This document shows, piece by piece, positions 43,720 through 52,702 of a stretch of DNA of 64,000 nt. The translations under genes were made by a program, and so were the position numbers. The stretch covers positions 682,001 to 746,000 of the forward strand of contig OZ249404.1 of the NCBI GenBank assembly GCA_965235075.1, written 5' to 3'. How positions within the stretch are numbered: position 1 is the first letter of the stretch; every line of letters begins with the position of its first letter. The notes under the pieces are model-generated. The model was not told the origin of the DNA and searched no databases. It was given only the letters and a program-made list of their open reading frames with translations. This DNA is from Fontibacterium medardense (GTDB lineage: Bacteria; Pseudomonadota; Alphaproteobacteria; Pelagibacterales; Pelagibacteraceae).

Positions 43720-44910
43720 TTAAATATTACGCAAATTTAATTTAAAATTATTTTCAATCCAAGAATCTTTTAAAAATTCTAATTTTTTTCCAAGTTTCTT
43801 TCCTTGTTTAAATCCTTTTTTAATTAAAAAATCTCCAGAAATAGGAAATTTTGGGACTTTAAATTTTTTAATAAATAGTTTGTACTTTATAAAAGTTTTT
43901 AAATTAACTTCTTTTTTTGCACAAAAAATAAAATTTAAAAAATCTAAAGTAAATTCTTTATCATAAAAATATAACTGACGTCTGATTGTCTGATAACCAT
44001 AAGGTTTATTTTTTAGTAACTTAAACTGTTCGTAAATAAAATTAAGATAGTCTTTATCCTTGTTAGACAGTCGAAATTCTCTAGCAAAATAGGTATTTTT
44101 TTTATCATATCCAACTAATAATATTGAAAGTAGTTGAAGATAATCTAAATTTAATTCTAATTTTTCATTCAAAATCTGAACTCTATTTAATCTCTCAAAG
44201 AATTTTATTTTATATACTCGGCTAACAATCTTCTTGAAATAATTCTTATTATTAATTTTAAAAAAATTTTTTAATTCTAAAATTTTTTTTAACTCAATAA
44301 ATAATCTTTCTTGGGAGATAAATTTTAAAAATCTAACATTTTTATTAATAATTCTTATAATATTGCGATCTTTAATATTAGAGTTGTATTCTAATGAAAA
44401 TCTTATGAATCTTAGAATTCTTAAATAATCTTCTTTAATTCTTAAATCTGCACTTCCGATAAAAATAATCTTTTTATTTTTTAAATCCCGGGTTCCATTT
44501 ACTGGATCAAAAATCTTTCCAAATTTATCACAATAAATTGCATTGATTGTAAAATCTCTTCTTAAGGAGTCTTCTAACCAATTATTGGTCCATTGAATCT
44601 TCGTATGCCTGCCATCAGGCTTTATATCTTTTCTTAAAGATGTAATTTCATATTTATAATTCTTAGAGAAGGTTGTAACTGAACCATATTTAATTGCTAA
44701 ATCTAAGACTTTATAATTATTTTTTAATAATATTTTTTTAACTTGCTCCGGCTTATAAACAGTAGCCAAATCGATATCTCTTGTTAATTTTCCCTCTATT
44801 GCTTTTCTAACGCAACCTCCAACAAACTGCGTATGGGTTTCTAAGTTAATTGGATTTAAAATTGAAATTAATTTTTTATTTTCCTTTGAAAATAAAAATG
44901 ATTTTTTCAT
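43720..44910 (-). CDS. CCA tRNA nucleotidyltransferase (poly(A) polymerase family)
   Basis: Class II nucleotidyltransferase of 396 aa, predicted to add or repair the tRNA 3' CCA end. The catalytic head has the motif THTQFVGGCVRKAIEGKLTRDIDLAT (G-G x R ... DxD), SLRRDFTINAIYCDKFGKIFDP and the LRFIRFSLEY motif, all in the N-terminal 190 aa. The C-terminal half is Asn/Lys-rich and divergent, probably the tRNA-binding body. Whether it adds CCA or poly(A) cannot be read from sequence alone. tRNAs in this window already encode CCA. It starts 8 bases before the GNAT gene. Confidence 0.9.
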   Translation of the reverse strand: MKKSFLFSKENKKLISILNPINLETHTQFVGGCVRKAIEGKLTRDIDLATVYKPEQVKKILLKNNYKVLDLAIKYGSVTTFSKNYKYEITSLRKDIKPDGRHTKIQWTNNWLEDSLRRDFTINAIYCDKFGKIFDPVNGTRDLKNKKIIFIGSADLRIKEDYLRILRFIRFSLEYNSNIKDRNIIRIINKNVRFLKFISQERLFIELKKILELKNFFKINNKNYFKKIVSRVYKIKFFERLNRVQILNEKLELNLDYLQLLSILLVGYDKKNTYFAREFRLSNKDKDYLNFIYEQFKLLKNKPYGYQTIRRQLYFYDKEFTLDFLNFIFCAKKEVNLKTFIKYKLFIKKFKVPKFPISGDFLIKKGFKQGKKLGKKLEFLKDSWIENNFKLNLRNI

Positions 44911-44918
44911 TAAAAATA

Positions 44919-45389
44919 TTAATATAATTCTATTTTACCAGATAATGTATTAATTTTTTCTGATAATTTTTTTAACAAGATTTTTTCTTTTCTAACATTT
45001 AATGAAAAATATACAGTGGCATTTCTTTCAAAACCAAATTGTCCGTAATAGTCAAATTCTCCAATTAAAATAATAAAATCAATATTCTTTTCATTGATAA
45101 CACCTATGCTTTTGTTTACTAATTCTTTACCTATCCCTCTTCCTTTGAATTTCTGATCCACTATTAAGGGTCCAAGCATTAACCCGCTATTATTTTCTAT
45201 CTTACAATTAAAATATCTGATGCTTCCAATTATTTTCTGTCCTTTGCAATAAACTTTTGAATATTTAATATTGTGCTCGAGCTTCTCTCTTAATCTAAAA
45301 CTGGGTCTTGCATATCTTCCTGGACCCAGAACAGCTTCTTCGAGTAAAAAAATTTTTTTATTATCTGATTTTTTTTCTTCTCTAATCAC
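44919..45389 (-). CDS. GNAT-family N-acetyltransferase
   Basis: A 156 aa acyltransferase with the GNAT acetyl-CoA loop GLMLGPLIVDQKFKGRGIGKELVNKSI, in which the QxxGxG core reads KGRGIG. EKNIDFIILIGEFDYYGQFGFER follows, close to the YjhQ/YhbS-type pattern L-x-G-D-x-x-YYxxFGF. The substrate is unknown. Start is 18 bases after the tRNA-Gln gene on the same strand; it precedes the CCA enzyme. Confidence 0.82.
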   Translation of the reverse strand: MIREEKKSDNKKIFLLEEAVLGPGRYARPSFRLREKLEHNIKYSKVYCKGQKIIGSIRYFNCKIENNSGLMLGPLIVDQKFKGRGIGKELVNKSIGVINEKNIDFIILIGEFDYYGQFGFERNATVYFSLNVRKEKILLKKLSEKINTLSGKIELY

Positions 45390-45406
45390 AGCAATAATTT
45401 TTAACT

Positions 45407-45480
45407 TGGCTGGGGCTCCAGGATTCGAACCTGGGATGGCGGGATCAAAACCCGCTGCCTTACCGCTTGGCTAAGCCCCA
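45407..45480 (-). tRNA. tRNA-Gln (TTG anticodon)
   Basis: The minus strand forms a full cloverleaf: acceptor TGGGGCT with AGCCCCA, D arm AGCC with GGCA (loop AAGCGGTAA), anticodon stem GCGGG/CCCGC around the loop TTTTGAT (anticodon TTG), T stem CCAGG/CCTGG around TTCGAAT, and an encoded CCA. A U73-type start U1-A72 pair is typical of bacterial tRNA-Gln. Confidence 0.96.
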
Positions 45481-45501
45481 ATATTAATTTTAGAAATAAG
45501 G

Positions 45502-46377
45502 TTATATTATTTTTGCTTTCCTTATCCAATAACTTTTATAATGTTTTTTTAGAGTAAGAATAGCTTCAGCTAAATGTGCGTTATTTTCAAAAACAGCAAA
45601 ACAAGCAGAACCGCTACCTGTCATTCTGGCTATCTTACAGCCTTTTAATTTCTTAAGAAAAGTTAATAATTTTAATATGGTCTTGTTTTTTTTAAAAGCA
45701 CTCTGTTCTAGATCATTTCCTTTATAATTTAAAAATTTGATCAAATAATTCATATTTAGAATATTCTTTTTTAAAAAGTAAATTTCAGAATTATTTTTTT
45801 TTGAAAATATTTTGTTTGAAAGATAAATATTTTTTGTGGAATTAAAACAATTTGGATAAACTAATAATAAATTAAATTTTGGTTTTTTTTTGAATTCTAT
45901 AATTTTATTAGATCCATAAAGAATTTTAAAATTAGTATTTAAAGAAGGCTCAACATCAGCCCCTATTTTATTACATATTGAAGAAATTGTGTTTTTTTTT
46001 AAATTTAGTTTTAGATATTTATTAAAAAAATTAAGTAATACAGAAACATCTACTGAACCACCTCCAAATCCAGATCCTTGTGGTATATTTTTTACAATTC
46101 TAATTTTAAATTTAAGTTTATTAAATTTTGGGTATTTTTTTAAAATATTAAATAATTTTAATATTGTGTTGTTAGTATTGTTTATTCCTTTAGAAAATTT
46201 TCCAGTAAAAATGATCTGACTATATGTTCTATTAGCAGACACAAAAATCTCATCATAAACATTAAAAAAACAAAATAAGCTTTCTATTTCGTGATATTTA
46301 TTTTTTAATTTTTTGATTACTTTTAAATATAAATTTATCTTGCCATAAGCTTTAAGACTTTTTTTTGTCAGCATCAT
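45502..46377 (-). CDS. ispE: 4-diphosphocytidyl-2-C-methyl-D-erythritol kinase IspE
   Basis: GHMP kinase of the MEP isoprenoid pathway. The 291 aa protein has AYGKINLYLKVIKKLKNKYHEIESL at the N-terminus, the ATP loop NIPQGSGFGGGSVDVSVLL (about residues 103-121), and the third GHMP motif MTGSGSACFAVF near residue 255. The central region is lysine/asparagine-rich. It overlaps the end of the upstream TPR gene by 26 bases. ispH of the same pathway is at 59173. Confidence 0.94.
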   Translation of the reverse strand: MMLTKKSLKAYGKINLYLKVIKKLKNKYHEIESLFCFFNVYDEIFVSANRTYSQIIFTGKFSKGINNTNNTILKLFNILKKYPKFNKLKFKIRIVKNIPQGSGFGGGSVDVSVLLNFFNKYLKLNLKKNTISSICNKIGADVEPSLNTNFKILYGSNKIIEFKKKPKFNLLLVYPNCFNSTKNIYLSNKIFSKKNNSEIYFLKKNILNMNYLIKFLNYKGNDLEQSAFKKNKTILKLLTFLKKLKGCKIARMTGSGSACFAVFENNAHLAEAILTLKKHYKSYWIRKAKII

Positions 46378-48073
46378 CTAATCCAAAAATTATTTTTTTA
46401 TTAATAGATTCTTTTAAATCCTGCTCAATATTTTTAAGCTTAATAGCATTTTGCCAAACATATCTAGCTTGGATTTGTTTTCCATTTGTCCAAAGAACAT
46501 CACCGTAATGATCATAAATAACTGCTTCTGAAGGTTCTTTTTCATAAGCTGTCTGCAAAATTTCTTCTGCTTTATCAAAATCTTTTAGTAAAAAATATGC
46601 CCAGCCAAGTGAATCTAAAATATATCCTCGTCCTTTACTTAAGTTAACAGCCTCAACTAACATTTCTTTTGCTTTATCTAAATTAATTTTTTTTTCTAAC
46701 CAACTATATGCCAAATAATTTAAAACCTCAGGCTGCTTAGGAGAAATTTTAAGAGCTTGTAAAAAATTTTTTTCTGCATTTTCCCATACTCCTGCTCGTT
46801 CTTGGCTAATAGCTAGATTGTAATAATAAATCCAATCGTCATCTCTTTTATCTTTTTTTGACGCTATTGATTTTTCATATAATTCTATAGATTTAGTGTA
46901 ATTTTTATTAGCTCTTAGAAAATTTGCTAATTCAAAATATTTTTCAGATTTAAAAAATTCATTATTTTTTAAAAAGTTTTCAAGTAAATTAATTTGCTTC
47001 TCAGTGTTATTGTTTGGTAAAAATCTTAATCTTGTTAAATTTGCATACCAATTAAATTCTTTTCCTAGTTTTTCAATAATCTTTAATTCTTTTTCTGATT
47101 CTTCTAAATTATTTAATATAATAAGATTTTCTATTTTTAAGATTTTATTAGACAGAAAATTAGGATTTAAATATTCACTTAAATTTAAATAAAAATTTGA
47201 AATCTGAACTTGTTCATAGTTTTGATAAAAGTTAGCAAATAAATATAATAATTCTGCTAAACCATGATTAATATTTTTTCTTTTATAAAATTTGTCAATT
47301 TTATAAAATTTATTTTCATGTGAGTCTAAAAAGAGCTGTTTAAATAGTAAATTTTCAGAAGATATTTCTAAATTCCGATTGATAATATCATTAATCTTAT
47401 CTTTATTATTTTTTTCTAGATAATAAGATAAATAAAAATAATTATACCTACCTAATTCTTTTTTATTGGAAATTTCACTAAAATTTAGATCAATATTTTT
47501 CTGATTATCTAAATACAAATTAATTAAAATTTTTTGTGTTAACGAAACATTTTTAAAACTAGAATTTAACCTATTAATCTTTTCGTTTAAATTCTCAGTA
47601 TTCTTATTTGATAAATCTGCCCACAAGCCAAGATTTTGATACAGTTCTAATAGTAGTGGGTCACTAAAGCTTTGTTTTGGTAAAGAAATATAGCTTTTTA
47701 ATTTTGAATATCTTTCTTTCTTAAAATCATGAACGAACAATATGAGATTAAATGGATATACCGATTGATAAGACTTATCTAACTTTTTTATAAATATATA
47801 AGCTTCTTCAATTTTACCATTATTAACTAATGTTTCGACATACTTCAGATTAAATTCTGAATGATAAATTCCTAAATTTTCAATATTTTCGAAAAAATTA
47901 TAAGCTTTCTGTGAGTCATTTTTTTGTAAAGAAACATTACCAGATAAATAATTAGAAAAGTAATTAGAATTTTTAACTAATCTTTTTTTATTTTCTAAAA
48001 TATTAGCATTCAAATTCGAATAATTTGCTATAAATAGTAAAAAAAAAACTATGTAGAAGATCTTTTTACTCAT
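46352..48073 (-). CDS. TPR-repeat periplasmic/outer-membrane protein
   Basis: A protein of about 573 aa, taking the ATG at 48071-48073, which begins a signal peptide (SKKIFYIVFFLLFIANYSNLNA). The ATG at 48085 is in frame but less natural. Multiple tetratricopeptide repeats fill the C-terminal half, for example WIYYYNLAISQERAGVWENAEKNFLQAL, LNYLAYSWLEKK, YILDSLGWAYFLLKDFDKAEEIL and AVIYDHYGDVLWTNGK. This repeat set and order resembles TPR proteins next to ispE in other alphaproteobacteria. No enzymatic domain is visible; assembly or secretion scaffolding is a guess. Its start is only 4 bases from the divergent UDG-like start. Confidence 0.85.
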   Translation of the reverse strand: MSKKIFYIVFFLLFIANYSNLNANILENKKRLVKNSNYFSNYLSGNVSLQKNDSQKAYNFFENIENLGIYHSEFNLKYVETLVNNGKIEEAYIFIKKLDKSYQSVYPFNLILFVHDFKKERYSKLKSYISLPKQSFSDPLLLELYQNLGLWADLSNKNTENLNEKINRLNSSFKNVSLTQKILINLYLDNQKNIDLNFSEISNKKELGRYNYFYLSYYLEKNNKDKINDIINRNLEISSENLLFKQLFLDSHENKFYKIDKFYKRKNINHGLAELLYLFANFYQNYEQVQISNFYLNLSEYLNPNFLSNKILKIENLIILNNLEESEKELKIIEKLGKEFNWYANLTRLRFLPNNNTEKQINLLENFLKNNEFFKSEKYFELANFLRANKNYTKSIELYEKSIASKKDKRDDDWIYYYNLAISQERAGVWENAEKNFLQALKISPKQPEVLNYLAYSWLEKKINLDKAKEMLVEAVNLSKGRGYILDSLGWAYFLLKDFDKAEEILQTAYEKEPSEAVIYDHYGDVLWTNGKQIQARYVWQNAIKLKNIEQDLKESINKKIIFGLDDADKKKS

Positions 48074-48077
48074 AAAA

Positions 48078-48740
48078 ATGCTCAAAAAATATTTAAGTAA
48101 TAAAACTATAAACCTACTGGAATACTATTCAACTTTAAATATTAATAACATTTTTTCAAATAATATAACTAAATCTAAACATCAGTCCTTTGCTAATAAA
48201 GAACAGTTAGTTTTACAACTATTTAAAGAAATTAACGATCAACTAAATACCAAAAATAATAATAATTTTTTTTACAAAGGAAATCCAGATTCTAAAATTA
48301 TGATACTGGGGGATTGTCCGAATGATGATGATGTTAAAAATCAAGAAATCTTATCTGGATCTAGGGGTGAACTTTTGAATAAAATGTTATCATCAATATC
48401 TCTAGAAAAAGAGAAATATTATTTATCCAATATTTATTTTGATAAAGATAATAATACTAGAAATAGAAATAATTTTTACAAAGATATTTTAATTAAACAT
48501 TTAAAAATTATTAAACCAAAGTATATTATATTACTTGGTGAAATTGCTTCTAACTTTTTTAATAATTCTAAAAATAAAATATTAGATATTCATGGAAAAT
48601 GGGATTCAATTATTATTAATAAAGATAAATTTATAACATTCTCAACTTTTAACCCAGAAATCTTATTAAAAGAGCCTGAAAATAAAAAATTATCATGGGA
48701 AGATCTTAAAAAATTCAGAAATGAAATATATAAAAACTAA
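48078..48740 (+). CDS. Family-4-like uracil-DNA glycosylase fold protein with degenerate active site
   Basis: A 220 aa protein with the layout of type-4 uracil-DNA glycosylase. KIMILGDCPNDDD (residues 73-85) sits where GEAPG-xxED is expected, GSRGELLNKMLSSI is the uracil-region helix, KYYLSNIYFDKDNNTRNRN the next strand, KPKYIILLGEIASNFF the core, and STFNPEILLKEPENKKLSWEDLKKF the end, where THPS is expected. The catalytic-region residues differ (GDCPN, TFNPE), and there is no cysteine set for the 4Fe-4S cluster (only Cys80 in these motifs). Enzyme activity is therefore doubtful. It ends one base before rnhB. Confidence 0.7.
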   Translation: MLKKYLSNKTINLLEYYSTLNINNIFSNNITKSKHQSFANKEQLVLQLFKEINDQLNTKNNNNFFYKGNPDSKIMILGDCPNDDDVKNQEILSGSRGELLNKMLSSISLEKEKYYLSNIYFDKDNNTRNRNNFYKDILIKHLKIIKPKYIILLGEIASNFFNNSKNKILDIHGKWDSIIINKDKFITFSTFNPEILLKEPENKKLSWEDLKKFRNEIYKN

Positions 48741-49330
48741 TGAATATTTTAAATGATCTTAAATTTGGTAAAAATATAATTGGTGTAGACGAAGTTGGCA
48801 GAGGATGCTTAGCCGGACCAGTTTTTGCTGCTGCAATTAAGTTAGATCAAAATAATTTTCCCGAAGGGATTAATGACTCTAAAAAACTTAACAAATCTAA
48901 AAGATTAGAAATATTTAAAGCACTTATTAAAAAATGTGAATATAGTGTTGGTATTTCTTCTGTTAAAGAAATTGAAGAATTAAATATATTACAGTCTTCT
49001 TTACTTGCAATGAATAGAGCCTTAGAAAAAATTAATATTAAAAATCATGTTATTCTTGTTGATGGAAATTTTTCTCCTGACAAAGATAAAAATATTAGAA
49101 CAGTTATCAAAGGTGATCAAAAATGCATTTCTATAGCAGCGGCATCTATAATAGCGAAAGTTTCTAGAGATTTATTTATGGAGGAACTCTCTTTAAAGTT
49201 TCCAAATTATAGTTGGGAAAAGAATTGCGGTTATGGAACAAAAAAACATCTAGACGCTATTAAAAAATTTGGAATTACTGAGCATCATAGAAAGACTTTT
49301 TCTCCTATACACAACCTATTGATAAATTAA
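48740..49330 (+). CDS. rnhB: Ribonuclease HII RnhB
   Basis: Removes ribonucleotides from RNA-DNA hybrids and single ribonucleotides from DNA. The 196 aa protein has GVDEVGRGCLAGPVFAA with the catalytic Asp-Glu pair, NDSKKLNKSKR, VILVDGNF (third catalytic Asp) and SIAAASIIAKVSRDLFM with the fourth acidic residue, then GYGTKKHLDAIKKFGITEHHRKTF. It overlaps the UDG-like stop and lies upstream of ccrM, an order seen in alphaproteobacteria. Confidence 0.96.
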   Translation: MNILNDLKFGKNIIGVDEVGRGCLAGPVFAAAIKLDQNNFPEGINDSKKLNKSKRLEIFKALIKKCEYSVGISSVKEIEELNILQSSLLAMNRALEKINIKNHVILVDGNFSPDKDKNIRTVIKGDQKCISIAAASIIAKVSRDLFMEELSLKFPNYSWEKNCGYGTKKHLDAIKKFGITEHHRKTFSPIHNLLIN

Positions 49331-49364
49331 AAATTAAGACACAATCAATACGCAGACATAAGTT

Positions 49365-49377
49365 GACTGAGGGAGTC
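49365..49377. promoter_or_regulatory. Imperfect palindrome with a GANTC site upstream of ccrM
   Basis: GACTGAGGGAGTC has inverted ends GACT/AGTC, and includes GAGTC (49373-49377), a GANTC site for the methyltransferase encoded 30 bases downstream. A second GANTC (GATTC, 49440-49444) lies inside the ccrM gene. In Caulobacter, ccrM transcription responds to methylation of GANTC sites in its promoter; that the same happens here is an inference. Confidence 0.35.
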
Positions 49378-49406
49378 TTCTAATATTATTTTCTCTCCTT
49401 AGTTGT

Positions 49407-50477
49407 ATGACAATAAATAGAGACACGATCATTCTTGGGGATTCATTAAAAGAATTAAAAAAAATCCCAAATGAAACTTTTGACTGTATTTTTGCAGATC
49501 CTCCTTACAATCTTCAATTGCAAAGTAATTTAGAGAGACCAGATCATTCTAAAGTTAAAGCCGTTAACGATGATTGGGATAAATTTGATAATTTAAAAAA
49601 ATATGATGAATTTTCTGTTTCTTGGATCAATGAATGCAAAAGAGTTTTAAAACCAAATGGAACAATATGGGTAATAGGAACTTATCATAATATTTTTAGA
49701 TTAGGCAAAGTAATACAAGATAAAGATTTTTGGATTCTTAATGACATAATATGGAATAAAAAAAATCCTATGCCTAATTTTAAAGGAACAAGATTTACTA
49801 ATGCTCACGAAACATTAATCTGGGCTGCAAAAAGCAAAAATTCAAAATACACATTTAACTATAAATCTTTAAAATGCTTTAATGATGATAAACAAATGAG
49901 ATCTGATTGGGAATTAGCTCTTTGCACTGGAAACGAAAGAATAAAAAATGAAGAGGGAAATAAAGTTCATTCAACTCAAAAACCAGAAAGTTTATTGTAC
50001 AGAATTATTCTATCTTCGACTAAAAAAAATGATTTTATATTAGATCCTTTTTTTGGCACTGGAACAACTGGCGCCGTTGCTAAGAAACTAGGACGAAACT
50101 ATTACGGAATAGAAAGTAATAAACAATATTATCAAACTGCTGAAGCAAGAATAAAAAAAATAAAGAAAATTAATGAAAATTTTTTAAAAACTATAGAAAA
50201 TAAACGAAATGAAAAAAGAATACCTTTTGGTTATTTAATTGAAAGTGGAATAATAGAACCTGGTTTAAAATTATTTGATGCAAAAAATAAAATTCAGGCA
50301 CATGTGATGGCTGATGGAAGTATTTTATATAAAGATATCACAGGATCTATTCATAGCGTTGGCGCTAAAGCTCAAGGAACCGACAGCTGCAATGGCTGGT
50401 CTTTTTGGCATATTAAAATGGAAAATAAATTATATCCACTAGATCACTTAAGAGAAAAAATCAGAAAAAATAACTAG
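49407..50477 (+). CDS. ccrM: Cell-cycle-regulated GANTC adenine DNA methyltransferase CcrM
   Basis: N6-adenine methyltransferase of the beta class. The 356 aa protein has DPPYNL (residues 31-36) before FGTGT (216-220), the beta-class order. The target-recognition loop lies between them (HSTQKPESLL is the CcrM-type motif just before the FxGxG). The C-terminal about 80 aa (FGYLIESGIIEPGLKLFDAK to LYPLDHLREKIRKN) is the extra DNA-binding domain typical of CcrM and absent from short GANTC methylases. It follows rnhB by 76 bases. Solitary; no restriction gene is nearby. The tail overlaps the convergent FAD monooxygenase by 17 bases. Confidence 0.95.
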   Translation: MTINRDTIILGDSLKELKKIPNETFDCIFADPPYNLQLQSNLERPDHSKVKAVNDDWDKFDNLKKYDEFSVSWINECKRVLKPNGTIWVIGTYHNIFRLGKVIQDKDFWILNDIIWNKKNPMPNFKGTRFTNAHETLIWAAKSKNSKYTFNYKSLKCFNDDKQMRSDWELALCTGNERIKNEEGNKVHSTQKPESLLYRIILSSTKKNDFILDPFFGTGTTGAVAKKLGRNYYGIESNKQYYQTAEARIKKIKKINENFLKTIENKRNEKRIPFGYLIESGIIEPGLKLFDAKNKIQAHVMADGSILYKDITGSIHSVGAKAQGTDSCNGWSFWHIKMENKLYPLDHLREKIRKNN

Positions 50478-51660
50478 AACTTCTTGGATTGTAATTAAAA
50501 ATCCATCCAAACATAAGTTTTTTTGCTAAAAAAGATTTCTCTATTATCTTGAACAAAATACTTCTCAAAATAATAAAAAATGGATTTTTTAAGTGAAATA
50601 AAAAAATATTTAGATGCGATCTAAGAATGATTCTTCTAACTCTGCTACTGCGTTTATTAAAATAAAATACACCTAAGTTATTAGTCACATTTTTAATAAT
50701 TTGTTCATACAAAACATAGGAATCTTCTATTGCTAATGCTGCTCCCTGCGCCTGAAATGGCACTGTGCCATGTGAAGAATCTCCTATAAAAATTTGATTA
50801 TCTCTATAAAAAACTCTCTTTTTTAAAGAAAATATCGGCCATCGATATACTTCATGCAATGTATCTAGCGTTTCTCTTAAAATTTTATTTTCTGAAAAAA
50901 ATAAACTTCTAAACTGATCCGCTGGAAATGGAATTGAATAATTTACATCATCGCTTGTATACGTTGTTTTTTGTGAAGATTTACTAATTCCAGTAAAACT
51001 TAAATCGTTTTGATTGTTAATAAAATAAGTTACCAAATGTTTATTGCCACTAAGCCATAAACGAACAACATCATTCTCTAATGAATATTTTGAATAAAAG
51101 TTCTTTAACACTCCTCTGTAGGCGTAAAAATTTGTATTTTTAATAATATTATTATCTAACCTAGACTTTGAAAACATTCCATCTGCAGAAACTAACAGAT
51201 CGCAATAATCTTCTGAACCATCGCTAAATTTAACTCTAATAATATTATGATCCTTAATGGTTTGTACAACTTGTTTGTTATAAAAAATTTCCTTAGGAGT
51301 TAAATTTTTTTCTAGAAATTTTATTATAATATTTCTATCGCAGGTTAGATAAGGAATTTTATCACTAACAATATTTTGAAGATTCATCCTAACTTCAAAT
51401 TTACTTGTAAAATCACCAGAATGTACTGGGTTAATACTTAAATAATTAATTCTGTGAAAATTATTATTTAAAAAAAATTTTGTATCTAAAAAATCTAGTA
51501 TTCTTACTGCATTTGGAGTTAACTGTATTCCGGTAGGTCTTGATGACTTTCTTTCAGATCTTTCATATATCCTAAAATTATTAAAATTACTTTTTTTAAG
51601 GAAATTGGCTAGAGTTAATCCAGCAATACCTCCTCCGACGATAATAATTTTTTTAAACAT
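50461..51660 (-). CDS. FAD-dependent monooxygenase (UbiH/salicylate-hydroxylase-like)
   Basis: A 399 aa flavoprotein aromatic hydroxylase. It has the N-terminal FAD Rossmann motif IIIVGGGIAGLTLANFL, the DLLVSADGMFSKSR segment with the conserved DG motif, and the GD motif IFIGDSSHGTVPFQAQGAALAIEDSYVL, which binds FAD ribityl and is shared by this family. The YRWPIFSLKKR segment fits the salicylate-hydroxylase subset. The substrate is unknown: ubiquinone-ring or other aromatic hydroxylation are possible. It overlaps mutY by 8 bases. Confidence 0.87.
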   Translation of the reverse strand: MFKKIIIVGGGIAGLTLANFLKKSNFNNFRIYERSERKSSRPTGIQLTPNAVRILDFLDTKFFLNNNFHRINYLSINPVHSGDFTSKFEVRMNLQNIVSDKIPYLTCDRNIIIKFLEKNLTPKEIFYNKQVVQTIKDHNIIRVKFSDGSEDYCDLLVSADGMFSKSRLDNNIIKNTNFYAYRGVLKNFYSKYSLENDVVRLWLSGNKHLVTYFINNQNDLSFTGISKSSQKTTYTSDDVNYSIPFPADQFRSLFFSENKILRETLDTLHEVYRWPIFSLKKRVFYRDNQIFIGDSSHGTVPFQAQGAALAIEDSYVLYEQIIKNVTNNLGVFYFNKRSSRVRRIILRSHLNIFLFHLKNPFFIILRSILFKIIEKSFLAKKLMFGWIFNYNPRSSSYFF

Positions 51661-52702
51661 ATTTAATTTTTTTTGTTTTTACTAATTCTATAAATTTTTT
51701 TGAAAAACTTGATAATAATGAATTATCTATTTTATTATAATCTATCCAGTAAAATTGATTATCATTTATCTTTTTAATTCTTTTAAAAAAAACAATTTTA
51801 ATTAACATTTTAATATTAGAAATGTTATGAACGAAATTTTTCTTAATTATTTTAGGCTCCCCTTCAAAATAAAAACTACTTTTTTTAAAATTCATATCAA
51901 ATAAATTTTTTTTATAACTAATTAACGGAAGATTTGCAAAATCTTGTAATAATTTATTTTTGTTATTAAAAAATAAAATTTTATTTTTTTCTAAAGCATA
52001 TAATAAATAATACTTTTTAATATTAACTTTTTTTTTATTAATTATTTTATAATCGAAATCTTTCTTTTTAAAAGAAATACAATTTTGTTTTAAAGGACAA
52101 ATATTACATCTTGGATTTTGTGGAGTGCATATCAATGCTCCCATCTCCATTAATGCTTGCGCAAATTTAGAAAAATTATCTTCTGACTTAATTTCTTTTA
52201 GTTTTAAAAGAATGCTATTTTTAAAATTCTTTTTATTATTTTTATAACCAAATAATCTAGCTACAAATCTTTCGACGTTTCCGTCTACACCTATAAAATC
52301 TTTATTAAATGCTATAGCCATTATAGCTGATGCGGTATAATCGCCTATTCCTGGAAAACTCTTTAAAGTTTCAAAGTCAGCAGGAAGTTTTCCTTTGTGT
52401 TGGGACTGAACTATTTTTGCGGTGTTAAGTAAATTTTTTGCTCTAGAATAATATCCAAGTCCCTGCCAAAGTTTATAAACTTTATTTAAATTTGCTTTAG
52501 ATAATTTTTTTAAATTAGGAAATGCTTTTAAAAACTTATTAAAAAAAGGAATCACTGTTTTAACTTGAGTTTGTTGAAGCATAAACTCACTGACTAAAAC
52601 TTTATAAATTCTATCCTGAAAACCTCGATATCTTCGCCATGGTAAATCTCTTTGATGATTATCGTACCAAGCAAGAATTTTATTTGGTAAAACATTTTTC
52701 AT
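51653..52702 (-). CDS. mutY: A/G-specific adenine glycosylase MutY
   Basis: Removes adenine opposite 8-oxoguanine. The 349 aa protein begins NKILAWYDNHQRDLPWRRYR, then has SEFMLQQTQVKTV with the catalytic Glu, the helix-hairpin-helix LKSFPGIGDYTASAIMAIAF with the G-x-G-x2-T and the catalytic Asp in the VDGNVERF segment, and the 4Fe-4S cluster C-x6-C-x2-C-x5-C at CTPQNPRCNICPLKQNC. A NUDIX-like C-terminal domain follows, lysine-rich and divergent. Its start codon overlaps the divergent DUF721 start by 2 bases (shared CATG). Confidence 0.95.
   Translation of the reverse strand: MKNVLPNKILAWYDNHQRDLPWRRYRGFQDRIYKVLVSEFMLQQTQVKTVIPFFNKFLKAFPNLKKLSKANLNKVYKLWQGLGYYSRAKNLLNTAKIVQSQHKGKLPADFETLKSFPGIGDYTASAIMAIAFNKDFIGVDGNVERFVARLFGYKNNKKNFKNSILLKLKEIKSEDNFSKFAQALMEMGALICTPQNPRCNICPLKQNCISFKKKDFDYKIINKKKVNIKKYYLLYALEKNKILFFNNKNKLLQDFANLPLISYKKNLFDMNFKKSSFYFEGEPKIIKKNFVHNISNIKMLIKIVFFKRIKKINDNQFYWIDYNKIDNSLLSSFSKKFIELVKTKKIKYV

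Noticed and set aside
45271..45474. Open frame on the plus strand crossing the tRNA-Gln gene
   Set aside because: It runs antisense through the tRNA and the GNAT gene; the end of the peptide is translated tRNA.
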